From: Amycolatopsis coloradensis | GTDB taxonomy: Bacteria; Actinomycetota; Actinomycetes; Mycobacteriales; Pseudonocardiaceae | Assembly (NCBI RefSeq): GCF_001953865.1 | Contig: NZ_MQUQ01000006.1 | Coordinates: 84,294 to 148,293, forward strand | Length of the DNA stretch: 64,000 nt | Direction: 5' to 3' | Part shown: positions 8,941 to 20,717 of the stretch, one piece after another | How positions within the stretch are numbered: the first letter of the stretch is position 1 | Layout of the letters: every line of letters starts with the position of its first letter | Translations under genes and position numbers: made by a program | Notes under the pieces: generated by a model | What the model was told of the DNA's origin: nothing | Database searches by the model: none | Seen by the model: the letters and a program-made list of their open reading frames with translations, nothing else

Positions 8941-9512
8941 TGACCATTCGCCCCATCCTCATCCGCGGCGAGCCGGCGCTGGCCAGGGTGGCGGTCCCCG
9001 TCATCGAGTTCGACGACGACCTCCGCCGGCTCATCGCGGATCTCCACGAGACCAACACCGCCGCCAACGGGGCCGGTCTGGCGGCCAACCAGATCGGGGA
9101 CGGCCGGAGCGTCTTCGTCTACGACTGTCCGGACGACACCGGGACCCGCTACCGTGGCCACATCGTCAATCCGGTCCTGCGGACGTCCGAAATCCCCGAG
9201 ACCATGCCCGACCCGGACGACGATCTCGAGGGTTGCCTTTCGGTCCCCGGTGAGGTCTTCCCCACCGGCCGCGCGCGATGGGCGGCCATCGACGGCTTCG
9301 ATGGACACGGACGGCCGATTACCGTCGAGGGCACCGGATACTTCGCACGCTGCCTTCAGCACGAGACGGACCACCTGGCCGGGAAGCTCTACCTGGAGCG
9401 CCTCGTCGGCAGGCACGCCCGGGGTGCGAAGCGCATGCTCAAGAGGAAAGGCTGGACTGGACCTGGACACACCTGGCTGCCCGGTGACGTCCCCGACCCG
9501 TTCGGCCATTGA
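8941..9512 (+). CDS. def: Peptide deformylase
   Basis: A 190-residue deformylase that removes the formyl group from nascent N-terminal methionine. All three family motifs are present: [10 protein letters not shown] (residues 45-53), EGCLSVPG with metal ligand Cys99, and HETDH with ligands His141 and His145 and catalytic Glu142. The C-terminus is extended by ~25 residues rich in Lys, Gly and Pro. Its ATG lies 8 bp after the twin palindromes, so its transcription is probably controlled by the divergent PadR protein. Most actinomycetes have more than one def gene, and a regulated extra copy is unusual. Confidence 0.93.
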
Positions 9513-9631
9513 GCCCTACCGGAGCTTCGCCACATTCAGCACCTGGGGACCGGCAACTCCTGCCTGTCGCAACAAGGTTGGGAAGTGCCCACTGCCTGAC
9601 AGGTGATGTTCCGGGCGCGATACTGGCCTTT

Positions 9632-10174
9632 ATGACTCCAGCGAACCGCCCAGACAAAGTCCACTTGAGGGCGTTCACCGAGGCCGACCTCGCCTTTCTC
9701 GACCGTCTCTGCACGGATCCGGATGCGCTCGGCGAGTTCGAGTGGCCCGGATTCGGTGATCCGAGGGCGCGCCGCAAGCGATGGGAGATCGACGGGTATG
9801 TCTCCGCCGAGTCCGCCGCGGTGGCGATCGCGCGGGCCGACGACACGGTTAACGGCATCACCAGCTGGAAGCCCCGCGGCTTCCCCTCGGGTGTCACCTA
9901 CGAGATCGGCGTGGGGGTGCTACCCGAGCATCGCAGCCAGGGGGTGGGCACGGTGGCACAGAGGCTGCTCGTGGACTACCTGTTCGGCCGCACGACGGCG
10001 AACAGGATCGAGGCCCTCACCAATGGCGGTAACCTCGGCGAGCAGAAAGCCCTCGAACGCCTGGGGTTCCGCCGGGAAGGGGTCATGCGCGGCAGGTCCT
10101 TCCAACACGGCGAGTATGTCGATGTGCTCGTCTACGGGCTGCTCCGCTCAGAGCATTGTCCCGGAACGCCATGA
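9632..10174 (+). CDS. GNAT-family N-acetyltransferase
   Basis: A 180-residue GNAT protein of the RimJ/RimL-like type. The acetyl-CoA loop is visible as LPEHRSQGVGTVAQRLL and the C-terminal part as NLGEQKALERLGFRREGVM, typical of acetyltransferases acting on protein N-termini or small amines. I start at the ATG at 9632 (MTPANRPDKVHLRAFTEADL); the frame extends upstream without support. It lies ~120 nt after def on the same strand and may share its transcript. The substrate is unknown. Confidence 0.82.
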   Translation: MTPANRPDKVHLRAFTEADLAFLDRLCTDPDALGEFEWPGFGDPRARRKRWEIDGYVSAESAAVAIARADDTVNGITSWKPRGFPSGVTYEIGVGVLPEHRSQGVGTVAQRLLVDYLFGRTTANRIEALTNGGNLGEQKALERLGFRREGVMRGRSFQHGEYVDVLVYGLLRSEHCPGTP

Positions 10175-10376
10175 GCGCTCCTCCCAACCTGTTCACAGTG
10201 AGGTCGGAAAAGGCTCATTGACCGAGCCTCGCCGTTCATTCGTTAGGCCATTTGGCCTATGCCCTGTTGCGACACTCGGCGCAATATGGCTGTCAGGACC
10301 GCGGTCCGCGTTTACGGTGACAACTTCGCGGGCATTTCGCTCTCGTTCGGGTTCGATGCGATCGGAGATTCAGCGA

Positions 10377-10613
10377 GTGTCCTCTTACAACGTGAAGCCA
10401 TCGAAGCCTGTCGCGATTTTCGGTGCCGTATTCGGTGTGGCGCTTCTTCTTTTCGGCATCTTCAGCGGAATCGGCCGGAACAATGGTTTTCTCTGGCTTT
10501 GGGTGGCGGCCGGGGTCGGCATCATCGGCTTCAACCTCTGGGCGGCTTTCAGCAAACGAGGCGCGACCGAGGTCGTCGAAACCAGGGAAGACTCCCCCGA
10601 TTCGTCCCGGTGA
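10377..10613 (+). CDS. Small two-helix membrane protein
   Basis: A 78-residue protein from a GTG at 10377. It has two predicted transmembrane helices (VAIFGAVFGVALLLFGIFSG and FLWLWVAAGVGIIGFNLWAA) joined by a short polar loop, and a charged C-terminal tail (VVETREDSPDSSR). It resembles the many uncharacterised small actinobacterial membrane proteins. GGAG lies about 11 nt upstream. No function can be assigned. Confidence 0.6.
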   Translation: MSSYNVKPSKPVAIFGAVFGVALLLFGIFSGIGRNNGFLWLWVAAGVGIIGFNLWAAFSKRGATEVVETREDSPDSSR

Positions 10614-10955
10614 CCCGGCGCGTCCACGGTGGACGAAAGACCTTTTCAGCGGCGAATCCGGTGTTCCACCGCGACCCAGTTCGTTTCCCAGGCCTTTCCG
10701 CCGTCGGCCGAGAACGCCTGCTCGAAGCGCGCCTCGTCCGAACCCTGGCAGAAAATGAGAAACCGTACTGGCTCGCCAACGGCACGCCGGTCACGCCCAA
10801 GGTGCCGACCGAACAACCGCGCGAACTCGAGGCCGACGAACTCGCCGAACGGGTGGTGACCGGTCCGGTCCCGGCGCGCGTCATCTACCGGCGCACTCCC
10901 GGTGAGACCGCGCCGGACTCGACGATGGGCTGCGCCGACGCGATCGGGTAAGTCC
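10614..10955. other. Convergent intergenic region, possible gene debris
   Basis: About 340 bp between the small membrane protein and the stop of the minus-strand glycosyltransferase. A plus-strand frame ending at 10951 has acceptable codon bias in its last ~60 codons (…VPARVIYRRTPGE…), but it has no proper start and I do not recognise it. I treat it as debris, not a gene. Confidence 0.3.
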
Positions 10956-12122
10956 TCAACGGACTCTTGATCCCTGCTGGAAGTAGCCGGGCAGGGTGGT
11001 GACGACCTCCGCGGGCATCGGCATGGCGGCGACCTCCTTGGCGAGGGCGCGAGTGGCGTCGCGGACCGCCGTGTCCGTGAGCAGGGCGCGGGCTTTCTCC
11101 GTGACGGCTTCGGCCGTCAGCTCGTCATCGACGAGTTGAGCGGCGACGCCTGCTTTGACCGACGCCTCGGCGTTGGCGAGCTGGTCGGCTCCCTGCGGCA
11201 GGAACAGCTGCGGCAGCCCGGCGCCGAACGCGCCCATCGTCGTCCCGCTCCCGCCGTGGTGCACGACGAGGTCCAGATGCGGCAGCAGTTCGCTCTGCGG
11301 CACCCATCTCTCGAGCCGCACGTTGTCCGGCACGTCGCCCAGCAACTCGACCTCGACGGTCGGGCCGGTGGCGACCAGTACGTCGAGGTCGAGCGCGGCC
11401 AGGCCGGTGATCGCCTCGGTCAGCACGGTGGTGTTCCCGTATTGGGTGCCCAGGGTCAGGTACGCGAGCGGACGGCTCCGGTCGCGTCCGGCGATTCCGA
11501 CGGGCAGGTCACCCGGGGTGCTCCAGCCGGTCGGCCTCAGCGGGATCCGCTTCGCCGTGGCGAGGAATTCCCGCGACTGCACCGACTCCGGGCAGATGTC
11601 GAAGACTGGGGCACCGAACGCGGTCTCCAGTTCGCCCTCGACCCCGAACTCGGCGGCAGTCGCCCGAACCCGCTCGCGGATCTCTTTGCCCGCGTCGTAC
11701 TCCGCCACCCGGCCGAAGTTGTGGCCGGCGGACGGGATCCCGGCGAGCTTGGCCGCGAACGCGCCACCGGCGTTCATCATCTCGTAGATCACCAGATCCG
11801 GTCGCCCGGCCAAGACCTGCTCGAGGTCGGCGACGACGGCCCGTGGCAGGATCTCGCCGAACACCCGCCCGGTGATCTGGTGCAGCGCGTCCGGCGGAAG
11901 CCCTCTCGGGTCCCCTTCGACCTGGTTCAGCTCCTCCATGAACGCTTCCTGCGGGGTGATTCCGGCCCGGAGGCCGGTGATACCCGCTCTTTCGATGTTC
12001 GGCAGGAAGGACGCGGCGGTCGCGAAACTGACATCGTGCCCGGCGTCGCGTGCGGCGACGGCGAGCGGGATGAGCGGAAAAGCGTGTCCGTAGCCCCCGA
12101 GGGCCGTGAAAATGATCCGCAT
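10956..12122 (-). CDS. GT1-family glycosyltransferase, candidate extra tailoring enzyme
   Basis: A 388-residue GT-B glycosyltransferase with an N-terminal acceptor domain (MRIIFTALGGYGHAFPLIPL) and a C-terminal nucleotide-sugar site (VHHGGSGTTMGAFGAGLPQL, then PQGADQ). It is clearly different from the three GtfA/B/C paralogues, which begin MRVLxSxxGSRGD. It resembles the YjiC/macrolide branch of GT1. It starts 25 nt after dpgD, so it is probably the last gene of the dpgABCD transcript, and GAGGT abuts its ATG. If it acts on the glycopeptide it would supply a sugar beyond those of GtfA, B and C, rhamnose being one possibility. It could also be an unrelated flanking enzyme such as a detoxifying glycosyltransferase. 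Confidence 0.8.
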   Translation of the reverse strand: MRIIFTALGGYGHAFPLIPLAVAARDAGHDVSFATAASFLPNIERAGITGLRAGITPQEAFMEELNQVEGDPRGLPPDALHQITGRVFGEILPRAVVADLEQVLAGRPDLVIYEMMNAGGAFAAKLAGIPSAGHNFGRVAEYDAGKEIRERVRATAAEFGVEGELETAFGAPVFDICPESVQSREFLATAKRIPLRPTGWSTPGDLPVGIAGRDRSRPLAYLTLGTQYGNTTVLTEAITGLAALDLDVLVATGPTVEVELLGDVPDNVRLERWVPQSELLPHLDLVVHHGGSGTTMGAFGAGLPQLFLPQGADQLANAEASVKAGVAAQLVDDELTAEAVTEKARALLTDTAVRDATRALAKEVAAMPMPAEVVTTLPGYFQQGSRVR

Positions 12123-12147
12123 ACCTCAACAATATCCGGGAAATGTA

Positions 12148-14892
<2,745 letters not shown>

Positions 14893-14899
<7 letters not shown>

Positions 14900-16011
14900 T
14901 GGACAAGCGCCATTTCGATTGTGGAGCCGGGCCCCATGGTCATGAGCACGCCGTACTCCCCCGGCCGGGCGACGTCCTCGTCGACGAGTCGCTCGTAGGA
15001 GAAGAGGAAGGAGCCGCTGGAGAGGTTCCCGTAGTCGCGGAGCACACCGGTGGTGTGGCGGACGTCGTACCGGCTCAGGCCGAGGTTGACGACGACCGCG
15101 TCGACCACCTTCTTGCCCCCGGAGTGCACCAGCCAATGGCCGATGTCGCTGCGGCGCAGCCCCGTCCCGGACAGCAGCCGGTCGATGACGATCTCGGCGT
15201 GCGCGCCCACCACGTAAGGGATCTGCGGGTCGAGGAAGAAACTGAACCGGTCCTGGTCACGGTCCCAGTCGTAGCGCATCGCGTCGACCGCGTCGGTGAT
15301 GATGTAGCTCGCGAATTTCAAGACCCGGGGGCCGGGCACCCGCCCGTCGCCGGAGATGACGGCGAGGGCGGCGGAGCCGTCGCCGAAAAGACTGTTGACC
15401 ACCGCTGTCCGCATCGTGCCGTCCAGCGCGTAAGCGGCGGAGCAGGCCTCGCTGCACAGGACGACGCCGAGTTCACCCGGATGCGCCGCGGACCAGCCCG
15501 AGACCACGTTGAGCGCGTTCAGGCCGGCGTTGCAGCCCATGCCCACGATGTCCGACCGGCTGCAATGCGGGTCGATCCCCAGTTCACGGATGATCAGCGC
15601 GCTCAGGCCGGGGGTCAGGAAACCGGTCGAGGTGACGCAGCACAGGTGCCGCAGGTCCGAAAGCGTCGCTCCCGCCGACTTCAGGCAGGCTTCGAGGGCC
15701 CGGCATCCCATGTCGACGGCGATCTTCTTGTGTTTGTCGAGGAGATCGCCCTGCGGTTCCGCCACGCGTCCGCCGCCGGGACCCTCCGGCGGCAGGGTGA
15801 GGAAACGCCGGTCGATCGCGCTGTTGAGGAAGACCGACCGGATCTTGGGATCCTCGACGTCGAGGAGTTCGAGGAGTTCGGATTGCGAGTAGGACGTTTC
15901 GGAAACCGCGGTTCCGACGCCGGCGAACCTGGTGATCTCGGTGAGTCCGGTGAGGACGGAAAGGTCCTCAGCGGGTTCGGCCACGGTAGTCATCGATACA
16001 TCCACCCCCAT
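14893..16011 (-). CDS. dpgA: DpgA, type III polyketide synthase for 3,5-dihydroxyphenylacetyl-CoA
   Basis: A 372-residue chalcone/stilbene-synthase-like enzyme that condenses four malonyl-CoA. The catalytic Cys sits in VGMGCNAGLNAL, with the His in GHWLVHSGGKKVVDAV and the GFGPG-like loop MTMGPGST near the end. The start at 16011 (MGVDVSMTT) is the one I believe is used for orthologues. An in-frame ATG at 15993 has a slightly better upstream site (GGTGG) and would shorten it by six residues. It is first in the dpgABCD operon. Its ~195-bp upstream gap carries palindrome copy 1 and should hold the operon promoter. Confidence 0.96.
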
Positions 16012-16125
16012 GTTCTGAGCTTGCTTCGGAGCAGCTGCTTGAACTTCGCAGCGGGCATTGATCTCACCTTTCCGGTCGCTAGTGACGTTTCTCTCGAGAG
16101 GTAAGACAAAGGTGTGCACCGGGCA

Positions 16126-16180
16126 TGTCGCGAAAGCCACTTTCGGGACATCAGACGTCCCGAAAGTGGCTTTCGCGACA
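16126..16180. repeat. 55-bp palindromic element, copy 1
   Basis: Two perfect 24-nt inverted arms (starting TGTCGCGAAAGCCAC, ending TTTCGGGAC) flank a 7-nt centre, ATCAGAC. It lies between the stop of evaD and the start of dpgA. Related copies are at 22110, 31586 and 43010. The RNA would form a very stable hairpin with no U-tract, so a role as terminator or mRNA-end protector is possible; a mobile REP/MITE-like origin is equally possible. Confidence 0.92.
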
Positions 16181-16206
16181 CTCCGATCGGCACCCGGGCG
16201 AGTACG

Positions 16207-16824
16207 TCAGGCGGACAGAGGAATTCCGGACAGCCGCCGCTCCAGCTCCAGGCTGGTGGCGTAGTCCGGCAGCAGGCCCTGCCGTTCCGCCTCGGCGAGC
16301 GTGATGGCCACCCCGTCCCGGTCGGACAGGATCGGTTCGACGCCGGCGTCGATGGGCAGGCCCAGTGCGGGATCCAGGGCCGAGAGGGCGAGTTCGTTCT
16401 GCGCCACATAACCCGCGGACAGCATGTACGACATGACGGTGTCGTCCTCGAGTGCCACGAAGGCGTGGCCGACGCCGACCGGGAAGTACATCGTCCGGTA
16501 GTCCTGCTGGTCCATCAGGACCGCGTCCCACTTGCCGAACGTCGGCGACCCGACCCGGATGTCGACCACGATGTCCAGGGCCTTGCCGCGTGCGCAGTAG
16601 ACGTACTTCGCGATACCCGGTGGCGTCACGGTGTAGTGGATGCCCCGCACCACGCCGCGTTTGGACATGCTGTGGTTCGTCTGCGCCACCGGGAAAAGCG
16701 GGCCGCCGTGGGCCGCGACGAAGGCCTCTTCCTGGAACGGCGAGACGAACAGGCCCCGGTCGTCGGGAAAGACGCGAGGGGTGAACTCGATCGCGCCTTC
16801 GACGGCGAGTTTACGTGCTTGCAC
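16207..16824 (-). CDS. evaD: EvaD, dTDP-sugar epimerase (RmlC-like)
   Basis: A 205-residue cupin of the RmlC/EvaD type that inverts C5 of the dTDP-3-amino-4-keto-2,3,6-trideoxy sugar, turning the D into the L series. Visible motifs are FPDDRGLFVSPFQEEAF, QTNHSMSKRGVVRGIHYT with the catalytic His in GIHY, and FPVGVGHAFVALEDDT. The GTG start at 16824 has AGGAG at the right distance. It follows evaB after 23 nt as the last gene of evaA-E-B-D. Confidence 0.93.
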   Translation of the reverse strand: MQARKLAVEGAIEFTPRVFPDDRGLFVSPFQEEAFVAAHGGPLFPVAQTNHSMSKRGVVRGIHYTVTPPGIAKYVYCARGKALDIVVDIRVGSPTFGKWDAVLMDQQDYRTMYFPVGVGHAFVALEDDTVMSYMLSAGYVAQNELALSALDPALGLPIDAGVEPILSDRDGVAITLAEAERQGLLPDYATSLELERRLSGIPLSA

Positions 16825-16847
16825 AGCTGCTCCTGAGGTCGGACTGG

Positions 16848-17957
16848 TCAGAGGGCGGACAGCACTTCGCGGACCGCGTGGACGACCTTGTCCTGAAGGT
16901 CCGCGGTGAGCGCGGGATACATCGGCAGCGAGAAGATCTCGGTGGCCAGCTTCTCGGTGACCGGGAGCGAGCCGGTCTCGTAGCCGAGGTGGGCGAAACC
17001 GGTCATGGTGTGCACGGGCCACGGATAGCTGATGTTCAATTGGATGTCGTACGCCTTGAGGCGCTCGAGGATCTCGTCGCGCCGCGGGTGCCGCACGACG
17101 TACACGTAGTACACGTGCTCGTTGCCGGGGACGGTCCGCGGGAGTTTCAGGCCGGTGTCGCCGAGACCGTCCACATAGCGCTGGGCGACGGCCCGGCGGC
17201 CGGCGGTGTAGGTGTCGAGCCGCTTGAGCTTGCGCCGCAGGATCTCGGCCTGGACCTCGTCCAGTCTGCTGTTGTGGGCGGGCGTTTCCAGCGTGTAGTA
17301 ACGCTCGTCCATGCCGTAGTAACGCAGCCTCCGCAGCCGGCGGTCCACGGATTCGGCGGAGGTGATGACCGCGCCGCCGTCGCCGTAGGCGCCGAGCACC
17401 TTGGTGGGGTAGAACGAGAACGCGGCCGCATCGCCGGTCGAACCCGCGACCTTCCCGTTCTGCCTGGCCCCGTGCGCCTGCGCGCAATCCTCCAAAATGG
17501 ACAGTCCGTGCTTCGCGGCGAGTTCTTTGAGCGGGGCCATGTCCACGCACTGGCCGTACAGGTGCACGGGAAGCAGGCATTTGGTGCGCTCGGTGATCGC
17601 GGCCTCGACCTGGCCGGTGTCCATCAGGAAGTCGTCCTCGCGGACGTCGACGAAGACCGGGGTGGCACCCGTGCCGTCGATGGCGACCACGGTCGGGGCG
17701 GCGGTGTTCGACACCGTGATCACCTCGTCGCCCGGCCCGATGCCCAGCGCTTGCAGACCGAGTTTGATCGCGTTCGTCCCGTTGTCGACGCCGACGCAAT
17801 GCTCGATCCCGTGGTACGCGGCGAATTCCGACTCGAAGCCGCGCAGGCTCGCGCCGAGCACGAGCTGTCCCGAATTGAAGACCGTCTCGACCGCGTCCAG
17901 CAGGTCGAGCCGCTCGGCCTCGTATTCGACCAGGTAGTCCCAAACACGCGTGGTCAT
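16848..17957 (-). CDS. evaB: EvaB, PLP-dependent sugar 3-aminotransferase
   Basis: A 369-residue DegT/DnrJ/EryC1-family aminotransferase that installs the 3-amino group on dTDP-3,4-diketo-2,6-dideoxyglucose. The PLP lysine is in [17 protein letters not shown] and the phosphate-binding region in [15 protein letters not shown]. Its ATG overlaps the evaE stop by 4 nt, so translation is coupled. EvaA acts before it; EvaD and EvaE act after it. Confidence 0.95.
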   Translation of the reverse strand: MTTRVWDYLVEYEAERLDLLDAVETVFNSGQLVLGASLRGFESEFAAYHGIEHCVGVDNGTNAIKLGLQALGIGPGDEVITVSNTAAPTVVAIDGTGATPVFVDVREDDFLMDTGQVEAAITERTKCLLPVHLYGQCVDMAPLKELAAKHGLSILEDCAQAHGARQNGKVAGSTGDAAAFSFYPTKVLGAYGDGGAVITSAESVDRRLRRLRYYGMDERYYTLETPAHNSRLDEVQAEILRRKLKRLDTYTAGRRAVAQRYVDGLGDTGLKLPRTVPGNEHVYYVYVVRHPRRDEILERLKAYDIQLNISYPWPVHTMTGFAHLGYETGSLPVTEKLATEIFSLPMYPALTADLQDKVVHAVREVLSAL

Positions 17958-18931
17958 GTGCGAACCTTTCCCTGAACTGATGGCGTCAATGCGGCGACGG
18001 TGCGACGCACTCCTTCGGACAGCGAGATCTCCGGGCGCCATCCGGTGATCGCCCGGAACGGCGTGGAATCGATGGTGACGCTCCGGAGATCCGTCTCGGG
18101 CGCGTGCGACGGTGGCTCCACACAGGTCACGTCCACCTGGTCCCGTCCGGTGCGCTCGGACAATTCCCTCGCCACGAGCCGGAACACCTCGCCCAGCTGA
18201 TCGCCCCGGCCGGCGCCGAGCAGCCAATGGCCGCCCACCAGGGGATCCGGGGTGGCCAGTGCCGCCGTGAACGCCGCCGCGATGTCCTCGACGTGGACCA
18301 GGTCGCGCCGCACCGTGCCATCACCCCAGATGGTGAGTGCCTGGCCTTCGAGCGCTCGCCGCGCCATGGCGGACACGACTCCGCGGTCGTGGTTCGCGTC
18401 CGGTGCCGCGGTCTCGCCGAACACCGTGGGCAGCCGCAGGCTGATGCCGCGCACCCGGCCGTCGGCCGTGGCGTCCTTGAGAAGCCGCTCCGCGGTCAGC
18501 TTCTGTCTGTCGTAGGGAGTCGCCGGGTGGTCGGGCTCGCTCCCGTCGATCGGCTCCCGAGGCGGCACACCGACCTGCGAAGCGGCACCGCCGTACACCA
18601 CCAGCGGCGGCGTGGCACCGGTGCCGCCGATGACGTCGACGAGGTCCCGCATCACCCCCAGGTTGACGCGTTCGGCCTCCTCGGTCTCGGCCGCGCGCCA
18701 GCCGCCGTCCGCCAGGAGCAGATACACGACCGCGTCCGATCCCGCGACCGCGTCGGCGAGCGCGGCACGGTCGGTGAGATCGGCGGCGACGACGGTGACT
18801 TCGGCTTGGCCGGGCGCGGGCGTGAGGCGCCGTCGCGCCACCGCTCGCAGCCGGATCGGCTGCCGCGCCAGCGCGCGGGTGACAGCCGAGCCGACGAAAC
18901 CCGACGCGCCGAGGACGGTGATCTGCTTCAT
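17954..18931 (-). CDS. evaE: EvaE, dTDP-4-ketohexose reductase
   Basis: A 325-residue NAD(P)-dependent SDR/epimerase-type reductase. It has the Rossmann motif [10 protein letters not shown] at the N-terminus, YDRQK as the YxxxK catalytic pair, and the sugar-binding region [10 protein letters not shown]. It performs the final 4-keto reduction of the amino sugar, and its stereochemistry decides between ristosamine-like and acosamine-like products, which I cannot read from the sequence. I prefer the ATG at 18931, ~10 nt after AAGGA, over an upstream GTG at 18940 that leaves no room for a ribosome site. It overlaps evaB by 4 nt. Confidence 0.92.
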   Translation of the reverse strand: MKQITVLGASGFVGSAVTRALARQPIRLRAVARRRLTPAPGQAEVTVVAADLTDRAALADAVAGSDAVVYLLLADGGWRAAETEEAERVNLGVMRDLVDVIGGTGATPPLVVYGGAASQVGVPPREPIDGSEPDHPATPYDRQKLTAERLLKDATADGRVRGISLRLPTVFGETAAPDANHDRGVVSAMARRALEGQALTIWGDGTVRRDLVHVEDIAAAFTAALATPDPLVGGHWLLGAGRGDQLGEVFRLVARELSERTGRDQVDVTCVEPPSHAPETDLRSVTIDSTPFRAITGWRPEISLSEGVRRTVAALTPSVQGKVRT

Positions 18932-18932
18932 T

Positions 18933-20405
18933 TCATGCACTTCCTTGAGGCTGTGCGGTCGCGGCGTTGATGCAGGCGAGAAGCGTGCGGGCCTCGACGT
19001 TGACGTAATGCCCGTGCCGGGTGAGCGCGGTCAGCTGGGCCGGGGTGACCCAGGCGTAGCCGGGCGGCGGATCGACGGTTTCGTCCGCGTCGACCGCGAG
19101 ATAGCGGGCCCTGACGTTGAGGAAACGGCCGCCTTCTTCGGAATGTATCGCCTCGTAACGGATCCTCGACCGCGGAGCGTCCAGGACCGCGTCGAGGAAG
19201 GGCGGCCGGTTCTCCGGCGGCAGGTGCGCGTAGTTGTGGGGAGTGCACTGGACGGTCGGCGCCAACTCGACCGTGTCCAGGAAGCCGCCGTCGGCGCGGG
19301 CGTGCACCAGAACGTGGGGCACCCCGTCGATCTCGCGGACGAGGAACGCGACGACGCCGAGACCGACGGATTCGAGCAACGGCTGGGTCCAGCTGATCTT
19401 CTCGCGGTTACTGCCTTTCACGGCGACCGCGAGGACCTTGAAGTAACGGCCGTCCTCGTGCTCGATCACTTCGACGTTCTGCTTCCAGCCGCGGACGTCC
19501 GTGAGCGGGATGCGGCGGGCACGCACGTCGTGGCGCGAACGCTCGTTCGTGAACCACGAGAGGAGCTGGACGTCGGAGAACAGCGCGCCGGGAGCCAGGT
19601 CCTGGTACGGAAGACACGACAACACGCTCCTGGCGTTCATGTTGATCGTCTCGTCCTCGTGCATCAGTTCCGCGATCTGGCCGAGCGTGAGCCAGCAGAA
19701 GTCGTCCCACATCGGCACTTCGTCGACGGTCTCGACGATCATGTTGCGATTGGACTTGTGGAAGAACCACGACCCTTGCTCCGCCTGGAGAACGTCGACG
19801 ATGACCCGTTCGGGATCGGGTGGGGCGAAGTACTCGATCAGCTTGACGTTCGTCCCGCCGTGCGCCTTTGTGTAGTTGCTGCGGGTGGCCTGCACGGTCG
19901 GCGACAACTGCACCAGGTTGGGGTTTCCCGGTTCCATTTTGGCCTGCATCAGGAAGTGCAGGACCCCGTCGAACTCCTTGCCCAGGATGCCGAGGATGCC
20001 CACTTCGGGCTGTTTGATGACCGGTTGCTGCCACTCGCGGTAGGGGCCGTCGCCGTGGGGGCCGTCGGCCTCGACCACGTGCAGGCCCTCGATGGTGAAG
20101 AACCGTCCGCTCCGGTGCACGAGATTGCCGGTCGCCTCCTCGAATCCCCACTGGTCCAGATCCGCGAAGGGAATGCGTTCGACGTGGAAGACGTTGGCCT
20201 CACGGCGTTCGGCGATCCAGGCGCGGACGTCCTCGGTGCGCATGTGCACCCCGTCGGTCGTCGCGGCCGACAAGGCGATGCGCTCCGCGTGGCCGCGGTC
20301 GTCGCGAGGACGCACCGCGGGAATGGGCAGGCCGCCGACGCCCTCGAGGACGCGTTGTCGTTCCTCGTCGTACTCGCCGAGCTGATCCCGGACGTAGGTG
20401 GTCAT
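18933..20405 (-). CDS. evaA: EvaA, dTDP-4-keto-6-deoxyglucose 2,3-dehydratase
   Basis: A 490-residue NDP-hexose 2,3-dehydratase that removes the C2 hydroxyl of dTDP-4-keto-6-deoxyglucose. It consists of two homologous repeats, seen as VQLSPTVQATRSNYTKAHGG in the first half and VELAPTVQCTPHNYAHLPPE in the second, a family hallmark. It is the first gene of evaA-E-B-D, with a 312-bp upstream gap that should contain the promoter. The upstream glucose-1-phosphate to 4-keto steps are not encoded here and probably come from primary metabolism. Confidence 0.95.
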   Translation of the reverse strand: MTTYVRDQLGEYDEERQRVLEGVGGLPIPAVRPRDDRGHAERIALSAATTDGVHMRTEDVRAWIAERREANVFHVERIPFADLDQWGFEEATGNLVHRSGRFFTIEGLHVVEADGPHGDGPYREWQQPVIKQPEVGILGILGKEFDGVLHFLMQAKMEPGNPNLVQLSPTVQATRSNYTKAHGGTNVKLIEYFAPPDPERVIVDVLQAEQGSWFFHKSNRNMIVETVDEVPMWDDFCWLTLGQIAELMHEDETINMNARSVLSCLPYQDLAPGALFSDVQLLSWFTNERSRHDVRARRIPLTDVRGWKQNVEVIEHEDGRYFKVLAVAVKGSNREKISWTQPLLESVGLGVVAFLVREIDGVPHVLVHARADGGFLDTVELAPTVQCTPHNYAHLPPENRPPFLDAVLDAPRSRIRYEAIHSEEGGRFLNVRARYLAVDADETVDPPPGYAWVTPAQLTALTRHGHYVNVEARTLLACINAATAQPQGSA

Positions 20406-20717
20406 CGCACTGCTCCAGGTCGTTGAGTGGGCATTGGCCGGCACTGAAAACTTCCCTTGTGTCCACCTTTCACGGGGCGCAGTGGAGAACACCGTGAAAG
20501 GTAGCTTCGGCCGATCTCACCGGTCCAGATCGTCCAATTCCCCTACCGGACGAAATCCGGGTCGCCGTTCTTTTGAGGGGTGAGGCATAGGTCGTAAGTG
20601 GGAAGTCGTGCCTACATGCGGCGTCGGCTGAGGGGGTGTGAGGGTCGCGGTCCGGTCACCGGCACCCGCCTCTCAAAAGAATCCGAATCGCCACTCACGA
20701 CACCCTGACCCGCGACG
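20406..20717. other. Intergenic region upstream of evaA
   Basis: Separates the antiporter stop from the evaA start. I see no coding frame. It should contain the promoter of evaA-E-B-D. A purine-rich stretch at 20570-20645 has repeated GAGGGG/GGGGTGTGAGG motifs but no clear operator or terminator. Confidence 0.4.

Noticed and set aside
8343..9509. A 388-codon frame joining sequence antisense to def with the PadR protein
   Set aside because: The upstream half is antisense to the deformylase, which has all catalytic motifs on the plus strand.
10259..10951. A 230-codon plus-strand frame after the acetyltransferase gene
   Set aside because: Its first half is out of frame across the small membrane protein gene. 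The last part has no start and no recognisable family.
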